Origin: Candidatus Margulisiibacteriota bacterium
GTDB taxonomy: Bacteria; Margulisbacteria; WOR-1; O2-12-FULL-45-9; XYB2-FULL-48-7
DNA length: 51,244 nucleotides
Reading direction: 5' to 3'
NCBI GenBank assembly: GCA_028702315.1
Contig: JAQVPA010000003.1
Span: 1-51,244, forward strand
In this document: piece by piece, positions 25,635-33,800 of the stretch
How the letters are laid out: every line of letters starts with the position of its first letter
How positions within the stretch are numbered: the stretch's first letter is position 1
Program-made: the position numbers and the translations under genes
Notes under the pieces: model-generated
Told to the model about the DNA's origin: nothing
What the model saw: only the letters and a program-made list of their open reading frames with translations
Database searches by the model: none

Positions 25635-26084
25635 ATGCATATCGATGAATCTTTCGTCTATTTTAAAACAAAGCAATATCTATCTGATAATGGATGGACA
25701 ATCCTGGCAGGAGAACCCGCTGGTGGCTCTGATGAATTACCTAGAATAGAAATAAGGAACCCAGGCTTTCGGGATAAAGGGAGCAAAGGCTCTTATAAAA
25801 TTGATTTAATCTCTCAAAAGGGCGATGTCATATTGTTAACGGAAATCAAGGTTACATACAGCCATTCGGACATCACAAAATTAAACGATATAACGTCTAC
25901 CAAGAACGCACAATTGATTGCTGCACTCAAAGAAAGGCTTGACCTCGACATCTCATTAAAAAAGATTATTAAATCCTTATCATTAAATAATCTAAAGTCA
26001 TCTCGTATCCCCTACGACTTTGTATGCTTTAAAGTAGGAGAAACAATCGAGGTTATAAACCAACACTTACTTCCTAAAGATTAG
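25635..26084 (+). CDS. Putative restriction endonuclease subunit 2 (PD-(D/E)XK type)
   Basis: 149 aa. YKIDLISQKGDVILLTEIKVTYSHSDI (about 54-80) shows a clean D-x(n)-ExK catalytic pattern (D57, E72, K74 approximately). Helix and strand order around it fits a minimal endonuclease fold. The start codon follows the stop of subunit 1 directly, so the two are co-translated. It ends in an 18-nt convergent overlap with the methyltransferase on the other strand. Other nuclease roles (e.g. nickase, repair) are possible. Confidence 0.65.
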   Translation: MHIDESFVYFKTKQYLSDNGWTILAGEPAGGSDELPRIEIRNPGFRDKGSKGSYKIDLISQKGDVILLTEIKVTYSHSDITKLNDITSTKNAQLIAALKERLDLDISLKKIIKSLSLNNLKSSRIPYDFVCFKVGETIEVINQHLLPKD

Positions 26085-27272
26085 GATAAACTCTTCCTTC
26101 ATCTTCCCCATCGTTGTCTTATATTTACCCCTTCTAATTCTGGTTTCAAGCTTAAAACCAATCGTCTTTGCGATCCCAACAAACATCTCATCGCATTTAA
26201 CTGTTTCACCTAAAACAACGGGGTTCCCTATTACTACTGCACAATATTTGCTTGGCCTTAATACTCTATACATTTCACTAAATATCTCTGTCATTGATTC
26301 CTCAAATCTTTCAATGACATCCTTTTTGTTTCGCTGCCCCCCCACTATTGAAGAATCTAACACCCTATAATCTAAACAACTCAAGCATCTTTTATGAAAA
26401 AGATAGCCAAATGAATCCTTTAGCCACAATAATGACAACTTAAGATACTCCGCATATGGCACAGCAGAAATATACGGGGGATGCGTCATAATTAAGTCGA
26501 CCGATTCTGCTTTAATGCTGTCCATCTTACGACAGTCTTCTTGATATATTTTAACTGAATGATTATGACTGTATTGCCCAACCAAGGCTAGCATCCCATC
26601 CCTCATTTTCCTCAATTGGTTATAATATATTTCATATGTATTGTTAATGCTGCGCTTATTTTTATCTATCATTAGGTTCCCGTAGCCAGTATGCGCATTT
26701 GATACCGGCCTAACGATCGCCGAAAATGCGCAAACAAAATACTTACGCATATTAACATCCTTAATTTCAGCGTTAATATAATCCCTAATTATAACCAATT
26801 CACGGATAACACTATTTTGATACCATTTATCAATATTTCTAATATTTGGCATTCTATATTTTGCTCGCCCATCATTAGGAGGGAATAATCCGGCTTGATC
26901 CTCTCCGCTTCTCCTCAGTACATTGATTTTTGGAAAAACATTATCTTTAAACTTATTGATATGCTCATCAATAACCTCAACTTTTACTAGCGTTGTTTTC
27001 ACGCTTGTTATTAGATAGGCAACGGGGTTAATATCGACCCCTATTGCGTTCCTTTTTAGCTTGTTTGCTTCTAATAGAGTTGTTCCCGACCCCACAAAAG
27101 GCTCTAAGACAGTATCGTTTTCCTTAGTTAATTTCAGAATTAATTGTTCTGGGATTTGTGGAATATACTTCGAGGAGTACCTATGAATATTATGTGTTGA
27201 ATAATTGGTATCTGCGTCTTTAAATTCCCAATCAGTATCATTTAATTGCATTATTTTATTATTATTTCCCAT
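26067..27272 (-). CDS. DNA methyltransferase (motif I before IV, N4/N6 amino type)
   Basis: 401 aa from ATG 27272 (SD AAGG; the longer start at 27302 overlaps the upstream gene more). Motif I VLEPFVGSGTTLLEA is near residue 57, and motif IV LIMTHPPYISAVPYAEY is near residue 270. So the order is I, then a 200-residue insert with the likely target-recognition domain, then IV (alpha/gamma-like). The THPPY box is typical for amino-methyltransferases, often N4-cytosine. It protects the site cut by the convergent endonuclease genes (inferred from position). Confidence 0.85.
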   Translation of the reverse strand: MGNNNKIMQLNDTDWEFKDADTNYSTHNIHRYSSKYIPQIPEQLILKLTKENDTVLEPFVGSGTTLLEANKLKRNAIGVDINPVAYLITSVKTTLVKVEVIDEHINKFKDNVFPKINVLRRSGEDQAGLFPPNDGRAKYRMPNIRNIDKWYQNSVIRELVIIRDYINAEIKDVNMRKYFVCAFSAIVRPVSNAHTGYGNLMIDKNKRSINNTYEIYYNQLRKMRDGMLALVGQYSHNHSVKIYQEDCRKMDSIKAESVDLIMTHPPYISAVPYAEYLKLSLLWLKDSFGYLFHKRCLSCLDYRVLDSSIVGGQRNKKDVIERFEESMTEIFSEMYRVLRPSKYCAVVIGNPVVLGETVKCDEMFVGIAKTIGFKLETRIRRGKYKTTMGKMKEEFILIFRK

Positions 27273-28056
27273 TGTTAATAATGTTTTCCTTGCATATTTC
27301 ACAATACTCTTTACTTATTTCATATCCTATACAATGTCTGTCGAGATTATTTGCTGCTAACGCGGTTGTCCCAGAACCCATAAAAGGATCCAAAACAACT
27401 TCTCCCGGGTATGAATATAAGCGTATCAATCTAGTTGGCAATTCCACCGGGAATGCTGCGGGATGGTTTTTCTGGCGTGATACTCCAATCGTCCAGTTTG
27501 TCCAAGCAACCTCCTTAATGAATTCTTCCGATAGCTTGTGATTAACCCTGAATTTGTCTTCCGAAATAATACTATTATTTTCCTTCCTAAATATTAAAAT
27601 GAACTCATGCTGGATGTTATAATTTGCATTTCTTGGATATGGCTTAGATTTTAAGAATTGGGTTGTCCCCCTTTGCCATAATCCTTGCGTTCCCTTAGGC
27701 TTTGTCCATATTATTTCCTTCTTTAGACGCATAGAATAATTTCTAAATATTGAAATACAATCTGCAGGGATGTGAACCAATTCGCCATCAGATATTCTTG
27801 TCCCAATGACTAACGCAAAATATCTCCCGGCCTTTAGAACCCTGCTGGACTCCTTAAACACCTTCTCGATCTCCTCCAAGTATTGCTCATAGGATTGTCC
27901 TAACCCTATCTGTTTGTTGCTTTTATAATTTTTTAAATCCCAATAGGGTGGGCTGGTAATAATAAAATCAATAGAATTATCTTTTAATTCGGGCATTCCA
28001 CGAGAATCGCCCAAATATATTACAGTACTTTTAGCCTTAAAGAGTATTTTTGTCAT
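27262..28056 (-). CDS. DNA methyltransferase, beta-class order (SPPY before FxGxG)
   Basis: 264 aa. Motif IV IDFIITSPPYWDLKNY is at about 29-44 and motif I VVLDPFMGSGTTALAANNL at about 218-236, the beta-class order of N4-cytosine/N6-adenine enzymes. The SPPY form points to N4-cytosine, though not exclusively. Its stop overlaps the start of the second methyltransferase by 11 nt. Two enzymes of different class in one operon fits methylation of the two strands of an asymmetric site. Confidence 0.88.
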   Translation of the reverse strand: MTKILFKAKSTVIYLGDSRGMPELKDNSIDFIITSPPYWDLKNYKSNKQIGLGQSYEQYLEEIEKVFKESSRVLKAGRYFALVIGTRISDGELVHIPADCISIFRNYSMRLKKEIIWTKPKGTQGLWQRGTTQFLKSKPYPRNANYNIQHEFILIFRKENNSIISEDKFRVNHKLSEEFIKEVAWTNWTIGVSRQKNHPAAFPVELPTRLIRLYSYPGEVVLDPFMGSGTTALAANNLDRHCIGYEISKEYCEICKENIINNGK

Positions 28057-28293
28057 ATTCTAATATATTATCTCACAATTCCTAATATTTAAGTATACTA
28101 TGAGCGTAGTCATAATTTCCTTGAACCCTTATTTTAAAACGTAATATCTAATTCAGCAAACTCGTTTCATTCCCCAAAAACCCTCATTCAGCCCTTATTA
28201 GATAATGATTCGGGTTATAAGTCGTTTATTATAGATTCTTGGCAGCTGGCCGAGGGGGGACAAAAAGACTTTTTACAAAGCTAAATATGGTGG

Positions 28294-29226
28294 TTATTTT
28301 TCGGTTGCAACCGAATATGAGCCTCCATTAACATTAACCGTAATATCCCCATTCGAATCTGTTCTATACACGTTAATGCTATTACTAGACAACAGTGATA
28401 ACGTTGCTGCCTCCGGATGTCCATATGAGTTCCCTGCCCCAACACAGATAAATGCATCTGTGGGGGTTGTTGCGGTTAGAAGCGCTTGGTTTGTCCCATT
28501 GCTTGATCCATGATGATTTACTTTTAACAACTCAATATCAACATCACCAGAATGCCTACTTAATAAAGAACTCATGCCTGCAGTTTCCAAGTCCCCACAA
28601 TCAAGGAGATCAACTCCCGACTGATTACTAACTTTTATAGCTAATGAATTATCATTTTCATCAGAGGAAGTACTTATAAAGCCAGCAGGGGGATGATAAA
28701 ATCGGAAAGTTAGGTTATCTAGAGTAAAGCTATCCCCATCCTTAACCTCAATCGTAGGTATTGAACTCGTAGCCAGCTTATTCATAAGGCTAACATATGT
28801 TGAGTTTGTGTTTGGGTAGTTCGCAAACATAAAGCCGCTAATTGTGTAATTGCCAACCACGTCCTTGAATTCCCCATAATGGTCAGCGTGCGTATGCGTT
28901 AATATTGCCCTATATATTGAAGCTACTCCCTTTGAATTAAGAAAAGTATTTAATCCGTTACTTGCATCTGATGGCCCAGAATCAATCAATACATAGTGGC
29001 TGTCTTTAGTTTTAATCAGAATCGAATCACCTTGACCTACGTCAATAAAATATACAGAGAAATTATCCCCTGCTATTGTGGTTGAGGTGGTGGATGCTGT
29101 TGTGGTTGTTGAGGTCGCTGTTGTTGATGTCGAGGTGGTTGTGGTTGAAACATCCTGAGCAGACTGACAGCCTGAAAGGGTTACAATTACAGCTAAAGTA
29201 GCTATGCAAAATAACTTTTTTAACAT
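28294..29226 (-). CDS. ComEC/Rec2-like metallo-beta-lactamase-fold lipoprotein
   Basis: 310 aa from ATG 29226; a TATAAT lies 7 nt upstream (29234-29239), predicting a leaderless mRNA. The signal peptide ends in the lipobox LSGC (about Cys 20), then a Thr/Ser-rich linker, then a metallo-beta-lactamase domain: YFIDVGQGDSILIK, LTHTHADHYGEF, LLDCGDLE, VNHHGSSNGTN, GHPEAATL. These are the motifs of the C-terminal domain of the DNA uptake channel ComEC and of related secreted hydrolases. A cell-surface nuclease acting on incoming DNA is possible but not shown. Substrate unknown. Confidence 0.82.
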   Translation of the reverse strand: MLKKLFCIATLAVIVTLSGCQSAQDVSTTTTSTSTTATSTTTTASTTSTTIAGDNFSVYFIDVGQGDSILIKTKDSHYVLIDSGPSDASNGLNTFLNSKGVASIYRAILTHTHADHYGEFKDVVGNYTISGFMFANYPNTNSTYVSLMNKLATSSIPTIEVKDGDSFTLDNLTFRFYHPPAGFISTSSDENDNSLAIKVSNQSGVDLLDCGDLETAGMSSLLSRHSGDVDIELLKVNHHGSSNGTNQALLTATTPTDAFICVGAGNSYGHPEAATLSLLSSNSINVYRTDSNGDITVNVNGGSYSVATEK

Positions 29227-29246
29227 TACTGACATTATACCAGAGC

Positions 29247-29279
29247 AGGACGCCGAGGACGACGTTTTGCAACAATTAA
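29247..29279 (-). repeat. 33-bp inverted repeat, right copy
   Basis: Exact reverse complement of 12349-12381. It lies just upstream of the lipoprotein promoter, so inversion between the copies would exchange the DNA upstream of that promoter. Confidence 0.75.
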
Positions 29280-29370
29280 CCTTCTTGAGGGTAATACAGA
29301 AACCAGTAGAGTAGGTTCATTATCCGGTTTATGCTTAAAAGCCCTTCAAATTCCAGATCATCATTACTAA

Positions 29371-29841
29371 TCATCTATTTAACAACCTCGTCATTTTATT
29401 GAATTTAACTGAATTCTTCGGTATATCAACATCCCTCTCCCATGAGTTTATCGTGGAGGTGGCAACCCTAATTTTTTTACTTACCTGTTTCACTGTTAAG
29501 CACTTCTTCCTTCTTAGATACCTAAGTTTTTTACCTGTTGAGCTAAGTTTCCCGTTATCATCACCATAAATTAACCATATTGGGCTAACTTTCAACGCTT
29601 TAGAGATGGCATATATCCCCTGATCTGAACGGCTCATGTTCCCTCTCTCATAACCGGAGATCGTTCCTTCTGATACACCACTCATTTTAACCAATTGCTT
29701 AACATTCAACCCCATCGCAACCCTAAACTTGTGCAGTCTTTGACCAAAAGACTTATCCGGCAGGATCCTTTTAGGAATTTCATATATATATATGGCTCCC
29801 TTCTTATCTCCAATACTATGGAAATAGTGACGAACCCGCAC
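29371..29841 (-). CDS. Double XRE helix-turn-helix protein at the right end
   Basis: 156 codons from the GTG inside the attachment core to 29371. Two HTH domains are visible: [36 protein letters not shown] (about 33-68) and [35 protein letters not shown] (about 103-137). The first codons [14 protein letters not shown] follow the core CCGTG directly. In the same frame the recombinase ORF at the left end reads ...GDAV up to the core. In an excised circle the two would therefore form one continuous ORF (about 516 codons counted from ATG 11508). In the integrated state its start is uncertain: GTG in the core, or an internal start. Confidence 0.75.
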   Translation of the reverse strand: MRVRHYFHSIGDKKGAIYIYEIPKRILPDKSFGQRLHKFRVAMGLNVKQLVKMSGVSEGTISGYERGNMSRSDQGIYAISKALKVSPIWLIYGDDNGKLSSTGKKLRYLRRKKCLTVKQVSKKIRVATSTINSWERDVDIPKNSVKFNKMTRLLNR

Positions 29842-29843
29842 GG
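29839..29843. other. Right attachment junction of the element (core CACGG on +)
   Basis: The minus strand reads GCGGCGATGAAT-CCGTG-CGGGTTCGTC: comM codons (AAMNP), shared core, then element. Together with 10426-10430 it defines the insertion to within five bases. Confidence 0.85.
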
Positions 29844-30893
29844 ATTCATCGCCGCAACTAACATAAATTGGGCCGGATAAGTTAAGGTTGAATGGGCGCG
29901 GGAAATCGTGACCTTGCCGTCTTCGAGCGGCTGGCGGAGGACTTCCAGCACATCCCGCTCAAACTCGGGAAATTCGTCAAGGAAGAGGACGCCAAGGTGC
30001 GCCAGGGAAACTTCGCCGGGACGCGGTATCCGCCCACCCCCAATTATTCCAATATCGGATGTTGTGTGATGGGGCGAGCGGAATGGCCGCGTCGTTACTA
30101 AGGCTCTTTTACCGTCAAGCAGGCCGGTCACTGAATAAAGCTTGGTCACCTCTAGCGCTTCGCCGATCGACAGCGGCGGCATGATCGTCGGGATCCGGCG
30201 AGCCAGCATCGTTTTGCCGGAGCCGGGGGAGCCGACCAGGAGCACGTTATGTCCGCCCGCCGCCGCCACCTCCAGCGCCCGCTTGACGTGCCCCTGGCCT
30301 TTCACGTCAGAAAAATCAAGACCGTACTCCGGCTCATCCGGAAAGAGAGCCGCAATATCTATTTTATGAGGAGAAATTTCTTTGCTGCCGTTGATGTACT
30401 CCGCAGCATCCTTCAGCGTCGCGACCGGCAAGACATCAACCCCTTCGACTAACGCCGCTTCATCGGCATTTTCGGCCGAAACCAAAACACGGGTTTTAAC
30501 TTTCTTCTTTAATGATAAACAGATCGGCAATATCCCGTTAACGCCGCGAACCCGGCCGTCAAGTGAAAGCTCACCCAGGATCACTGTTCCATCAAGGTTT
30601 TTTGAGGCGATCTGTTCGGAAACTGCCAGCATCCCCAGTGCGATCGGCAAGTCATAGAGCGGCCCTTCTTTCCTGGTGTCAGCGGGAGCAAGGTTGATAG
30701 TAAAATAACCAGGCGGAAAGCTGAAGCCAGAATTTTCCATCGCCGCCCTGACCCGGTCACGTGACTCCTTGACCGAAGCATCGGGTAAACCAACGATCGA
30801 TTGGCCCGGCATCCCTTTTTGCGAATCGATCTCGACTTCGATCAAGTAAGCCTCTAATCCCAAAATCGCCGCCGAATTTATTTTTACTAACAA
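29839..30893 (-). pseudogene. comM: comM 5' fragment (Mg-chelatase-like AAA+ ATPase)
   Basis: About 351 residues: the N-terminal Lon-protease-like domain ([31 protein letters not shown]), then the AAA+ module with Walker [21 protein letters not shown] and Walker [11 protein letters not shown], ending in LVAAMNPCG at the junction. The frame continues 44 codons into element DNA to a stop at 29706. The start is TTG 30893, with SD AAGGAG. The sensor II and C-terminal domains are on the other fragment at 9951. Before integration it was in an operon with yraN and rnhB upstream. Natural transformation efficiency should drop in the integrated state. Confidence 0.92.
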
Positions 30894-30904
30894 TGTCTTT
30901 CTCC

Positions 30905-31273
30905 TTAGTTGACCATGAACGCATTCTTATATAGCTCGATCGCGGTCGAGCCGTCAAACCGCCGGTAAATCGCCACCACATCGAATCGGCAATAAGTATC
31001 TTTAATGTTCTTTTTGTATAAATAGGTGCGGGCGGCGTGGATAATGCTCTGTTTTTTCATTTTCCTGACCGCGCCGACCGGCGAGCCATAGCTTCTGAAG
31101 GAATAACTTTTGACTTCCACAAAAACAAGGAAGTCGCCCTCTTTGGCGATCAAATCTATTTCCCCTTGCTGGGAATGAAAGTTCCGTTCAATAATGTCGT
31201 ACCCTTTTTGTTGCAGGTATTGTTCGGCGGTCGCTTCGCCCTGTTTACCTAATTCGTAGCTTTCTCTCCCCAT
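30905..31273 (-). CDS. YraN/UPF0102 family endonuclease-like protein
   Basis: 122 aa from ATG 31273. [51 protein letters not shown] matches UPF0102 (YraN), with the PD-(D/E)XK-like core E-x(n)-GEIDLI-x(n)-VEVK. The family is linked by context to recombination, and its biochemical role is not settled. Its neighbours (rnhB upstream, comM downstream with an 11-nt gap) are the usual ones. Confidence 0.88.
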   Translation of the reverse strand: MGRESYELGKQGEATAEQYLQQKGYDIIERNFHSQQGEIDLIAKEGDFLVFVEVKSYSFRSYGSPVGAVRKMKKQSIIHAARTYLYKKNIKDTYCRFDVVAIYRRFDGSTAIELYKNAFMVN

Positions 31274-31304
31274 GATGGAGTGAAGTAGCAATCTTATTAC
31301 CAAC

Positions 31305-31440
31305 TACAACCCGAATATCCGAATAGGGGCGCGAATATTCGAATGCAAATCCTAATAGTAAATATTTGTAGTAATAACAATATATTATCGCTATTAGGAA
31401 ATTATTCGGATATTAGGGCAATAATTCGGATATTCGGGTG
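31305..31440. repeat. Imperfect inverted repeat (GAATATCCGAATA family)
   Basis: The left arm ACCCGAATATCCGAATAGG and right arm TATTCGGATATTCGGGT are inverted copies, and AT-rich words such as CTATTAGGAAATTATTCGG recur in between. A related text is at 33690-33800. It lies between yraN and rnhB and holds no gene. Confidence 0.65.
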
Positions 31441-31460
31441 GGAGTGGCGAGATTACGCCG

Positions 31461-32075
31461 CTAACCGGCGAAAAGCTGTCGGCAGGGGAAGAATGAGCGG
31501 CGGTGGATCGCGCAGGGGCCGTATTTTTTTAATAATTGGAAATGGGCTTTGGTACCATAACCCTTATGTTGGTTGAAGCGGTACAGCGGATAATCCTTAT
31601 GGTATTCGTCCATCAACCTGTCCCGGACAACTTTAGCAATGATCGAAGCCGCCGCAATCGAGACACACCGCCCATCGCCACCAGTAATCCCCCTCTGCGG
31701 AATCGGCAGGTCCAATTTATAGCGGCCGCCATCGATCAAAAGATAATCCGGCGCCAAAGCAAGATCCCGGATCGCCCGCCTCATCGCCAGCAGATTAGCT
31801 TGCCAGATATTGATCAGGTCGATTGTTTGGTGGTCAACTATCCCTATGCCGATATCGACTGCCTCTTTTCCAATCTTGAGCGACAAGCTTTCTCTTTTTT
31901 GGGGAGTCAGTTTTTTAGAGTCATCAAGTCCTTTGATAGAACAATTAGAGGGGAGAATGACGGCAGCAGCCACTATTGGTCCAGCTATCGGCCCGCGGCC
32001 AACTTCATCGACACCGGCGATCAGCTTATAACCTTGTTTACAAAGCGTTTTTTCGTACCTTAGTGAGGGCGGCAT
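31461..32075 (-). CDS. rnhB: Ribonuclease HII
   Basis: 204 aa. LIAGVDEVGRGPIAGPIVAAAVIL holds the first catalytic Asp and Glu (D-E-x-G-R-G). IDGGRYKLDLP and KVVRDRLMDEYH carry the remaining metal-binding Asp residues and the conserved KxxRD segment of RNase HII. It removes ribonucleotides and RNA primers from DNA. It heads the rnhB-yraN-comM group. Confidence 0.95.
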   Translation of the reverse strand: MPPSLRYEKTLCKQGYKLIAGVDEVGRGPIAGPIVAAAVILPSNCSIKGLDDSKKLTPQKRESLSLKIGKEAVDIGIGIVDHQTIDLINIWQANLLAMRRAIRDLALAPDYLLIDGGRYKLDLPIPQRGITGGDGRCVSIAAASIIAKVVRDRLMDEYHKDYPLYRFNQHKGYGTKAHFQLLKKYGPCAIHRRSFFPCRQLFAG

Positions 32076-32120
32076 TTTTTAATGTAAAAAGTATAACATT
32101 AAGCATTTTTACTTTAAACT

Positions 32121-32147
32121 GAAATCCGCACCAAAATGTGCCGATAT
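32121..32147 (+). promoter_or_regulatory. Sigma-28-like promoter of the 32234 orphan gene
   Basis: CTGAAA then 15 nt then GCCGATAT. Compare TAAA-N15-GCCGATAA of the flagellar sigma-28 consensus: the -10 differs in one base, the -35 in one. The gene starts about 80 nt downstream. Shared by five other genes here. Confidence 0.5.
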
Positions 32148-32233
32148 ATATAGTGAAATTAGGGCTCGATCAAAATCTAGATACCCAACGAGACCAAGCA
32201 AGGTCTATATCTAGCAAAAAGAAAGGAGAAAAA

Positions 32234-32725
32234 ATGAATATATCAATGACGGCACCGGTTACCCAGAGAATAACAACGACTTATCCCAATGGTGGTAGGG
32301 AGGTCGAAGAAAGAAATCAAAATGGTTATGTAAATGGATATTGTGAAGATGTTGAAGCAGCTGACCCCGTTACTATTGCTAAAGAAGAACAGAGTCTGCC
32401 TCTTGCATCATTACCACAGGAAATTGAGGACTTTGGCATAAAAAGAATGTGTGTGTTTTTTACTGATAAGTCTGGTTTCGAAGAGGTCGCCCCTAGGTGT
32501 GGCATTGCCTACGATCCTCTGCCTGATTGGATTTCCACTGAAACGCAGCAGTTCTTGGATGCATACAAAAGCATTATTAAAACAAAAAAAGGGACTGGGC
32601 TAGCAACGGAGCTAAAAGCTTATAAAAAACAGCTAGAAAGCCTATCTAAGATTGCAACTCCAGCAGCAGCTTATTATCCAGGAAATAAATATGTTGACCT
32701 GATTAAGTACCTTTCAGACAAATAA
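32234..32725 (+). CDS. Orphan hypothetical protein
   Basis: 163 aa from ATG 32234, chosen for the SD AAAGGAG; longer in-frame starts (32138) lie in the leader. It begins MNISMTAPVTQRITTTYPNG and ends with KYVDLIKYLSDK; two Cys, mostly soluble. No family is recognised. It is alone on + among minus-strand housekeeping genes, with its own sigma-28-like promoter and intrinsic terminator. It may be of the same regulon as the GGDEF gene and the orphan genes in the ilv region. Confidence 0.6.
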   Translation: MNISMTAPVTQRITTTYPNGGREVEERNQNGYVNGYCEDVEAADPVTIAKEEQSLPLASLPQEIEDFGIKRMCVFFTDKSGFEEVAPRCGIAYDPLPDWISTETQQFLDAYKSIIKTKKGTGLATELKAYKKQLESLSKIATPAAAYYPGNKYVDLIKYLSDK

Positions 32726-32747
32726 GCTTTAAGTCTTTCACAAAATT

Positions 32748-32778
32748 AAAGGGGAGATTTAGATCTCCCCTTTTTTGT
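32748..32778 (+). terminator. Intrinsic terminator after the orphan gene
   Basis: AAAGGGGAGAT-TTAG-ATCTCCCCTTTTTT: an 11-bp perfect stem, 4-nt loop and T-run, 23 nt after the stop. On the opposite strand it could also end lepB transcription. Confidence 0.9.
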
Positions 32779-32792
32779 TTTATCAAGAAGCA

Positions 32793-33317
32793 CTAAGGAA
32801 TAAAACCGAACTTTGTCAGCGGCCAGATGCGGAGGAAGGCGGGGCCAATTAAGTTCTTCTTCGGCAGGAAGCCCCAGTAGCGGCTGTCAGCCGAGGCGGG
32901 CCGATTGTCGCCCATGACAAAATAAGCGTCCGAGGGGACAGTGACCGGGCCAAAATTAGCAAAATCCTCGTTCATCGGGTGTTTTTCTGTTACCTGCACG
33001 CCATTAATAAATATCCCGCCTTTTATGACTTCCAGCTTTTCTCCGGGGAGGCCGATCACTCTTTTGATCAGGTCCTTTTTGGCTTCCCCTACTCCGCCAA
33101 CACCGCGAAAAACTACAACTTCAAGCCGTTTTGGGACCATAAAATTAAAAGCAACTTTATTAACAACGATCCGGTCGTTAATATCGAGGGTCGGCTCCAT
33201 CGAGCCGGAGGGGATCCAAAACACCTGCAGAAAAAACGCGCGGATGATAAGCGCCAAGGCCAGGGCAACGACAATCGTTTCGAGCCAGTCAAAAGCCCAG
33301 TGCTTAAGCCGGGGCAC
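32793..33317 (-). CDS. lepB: Signal peptidase I
   Basis: 174 aa from GTG 33317; the alternative start at 33365 would overlap rplS by 62 nt. One transmembrane segment ([20 protein letters not shown]) precedes the catalytic Ser motif PSGSMEPTL. The general-base Lys is in [14 protein letters not shown], and [16 protein letters not shown] is the box E motif. It cleaves Sec signal peptides on the outer face of the inner membrane. rplS upstream overlaps by 14 nt, the usual ribosomal-protein/lepB neighbourhood. Confidence 0.92.
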   Translation of the reverse strand: MPRLKHWAFDWLETIVVALALALIIRAFFLQVFWIPSGSMEPTLDINDRIVVNKVAFNFMVPKRLEVVVFRGVGGVGEAKKDLIKRVIGLPGEKLEVIKGGIFINGVQVTEKHPMNEDFANFGPVTVPSDAYFVMGDNRPASADSRYWGFLPKKNLIGPAFLRIWPLTKFGFIP

Positions 33318-33672
33318 TTTCGTTTGTCCCTTCGCCTTCCTCAACCCGGGTTGCCTGACCGCCAATTCGTTTTCTTAGATAATAAAGCTTCGCCCGGCGG
33401 ACCTTGCCGCTGCGGAGGAGTTCCACTCGTTCGATCTTCGGCGAATGCAGAGGAAATGTCCGTTCAACGCCAACACCCTGAACCAGTTTCCGGACGGTAA
33501 AATTCTCCCTGACCCCGCCACCAGTCCGCTTGATAACGATCCCTTCAAAACCTTGGACCCTCTCCTTGCTCCCTTCGATAATCTTGGAAAAAACCTTGAC
33601 CGTATCGCCAACTTTAAAATTGGGCACGGTCTTTCTTTTTTGTGTATTTTCGATGTCTTCAATTATTCCCAT
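33304..33672 (-). CDS. rplS: 50S ribosomal protein L19
   Basis: 122 aa. [63 protein letters not shown] and [11 protein letters not shown] are the L19 signature. A short extra C-terminal tail ([13 protein letters not shown]) covers the start region of lepB. It lies at the 30S-50S subunit interface. Order rpsP-khpA-ylqD-trmD-methyltransferase-rplS-lepB is a variant of the common rpsP-rimM-trmD-rplS group, with rimM absent. Confidence 0.96.
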   Translation of the reverse strand: MGIIEDIENTQKRKTVPNFKVGDTVKVFSKIIEGSKERVQGFEGIVIKRTGGGVRENFTVRKLVQGVGVERTFPLHSPKIERVELLRSGKVRRAKLYYLRKRIGGQATRVEEGEGTNESAPA

Positions 33673-33689
33673 TTCTTTTCCTTCCTCGG

Positions 33690-33800
33690 ATATCGGGATA
33701 TTTGGTAACCAGGGTTTGCGTATTCGGTTATCCGGAAATCAGGACCGAATCCCCTAATAACCCAATATCCAAAACCAAATATCCTAATCCCCTAATAACC
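33690..33800. repeat. Dispersed word repeat between rplS and the RNA methyltransferase gene
   Basis: It has repeated words (GATATCGGGATATTTGG, TCCGGAAATCAGGA, CCCCTAATAACC twice, CCAATATCC/CAAATATCC). The composition is like the repeat at 31305-31440. Its end supplies the last codons of the methyltransferase gene. Confidence 0.55.

Larger units (their letters stand above)
10426..29843. mobile_element. 19.4-kb integrative element inserted in comM (serine-recombinase type)
   Basis: Both ends are fixed by the interrupted comM gene and a shared 5-bp core. A two-ORF large serine recombinase sits at the left end, as usual for such elements. Contents include a primase-helicase, SSB, ATPase, resolvase, XRE regulators, a restriction-modification locus and secreted proteins. 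No capsid, terminase, portal, relaxase or type IV secretion gene was seen, so it is neither a recognisable prophage nor a self-conjugative element; it resembles a phage satellite or an integrated plasmid-like island. DNA is visibly more AT-rich than the flanks. The rejoined comM, without the element, would be continuous. Confidence 0.9.

Noticed and set aside
10426-29843. Prophage or conjugative element
   Set aside because: No capsid, terminase, portal, tail, relaxase, coupling protein or secretion ATPase is visible; the class is left as an integrative element with replication genes.
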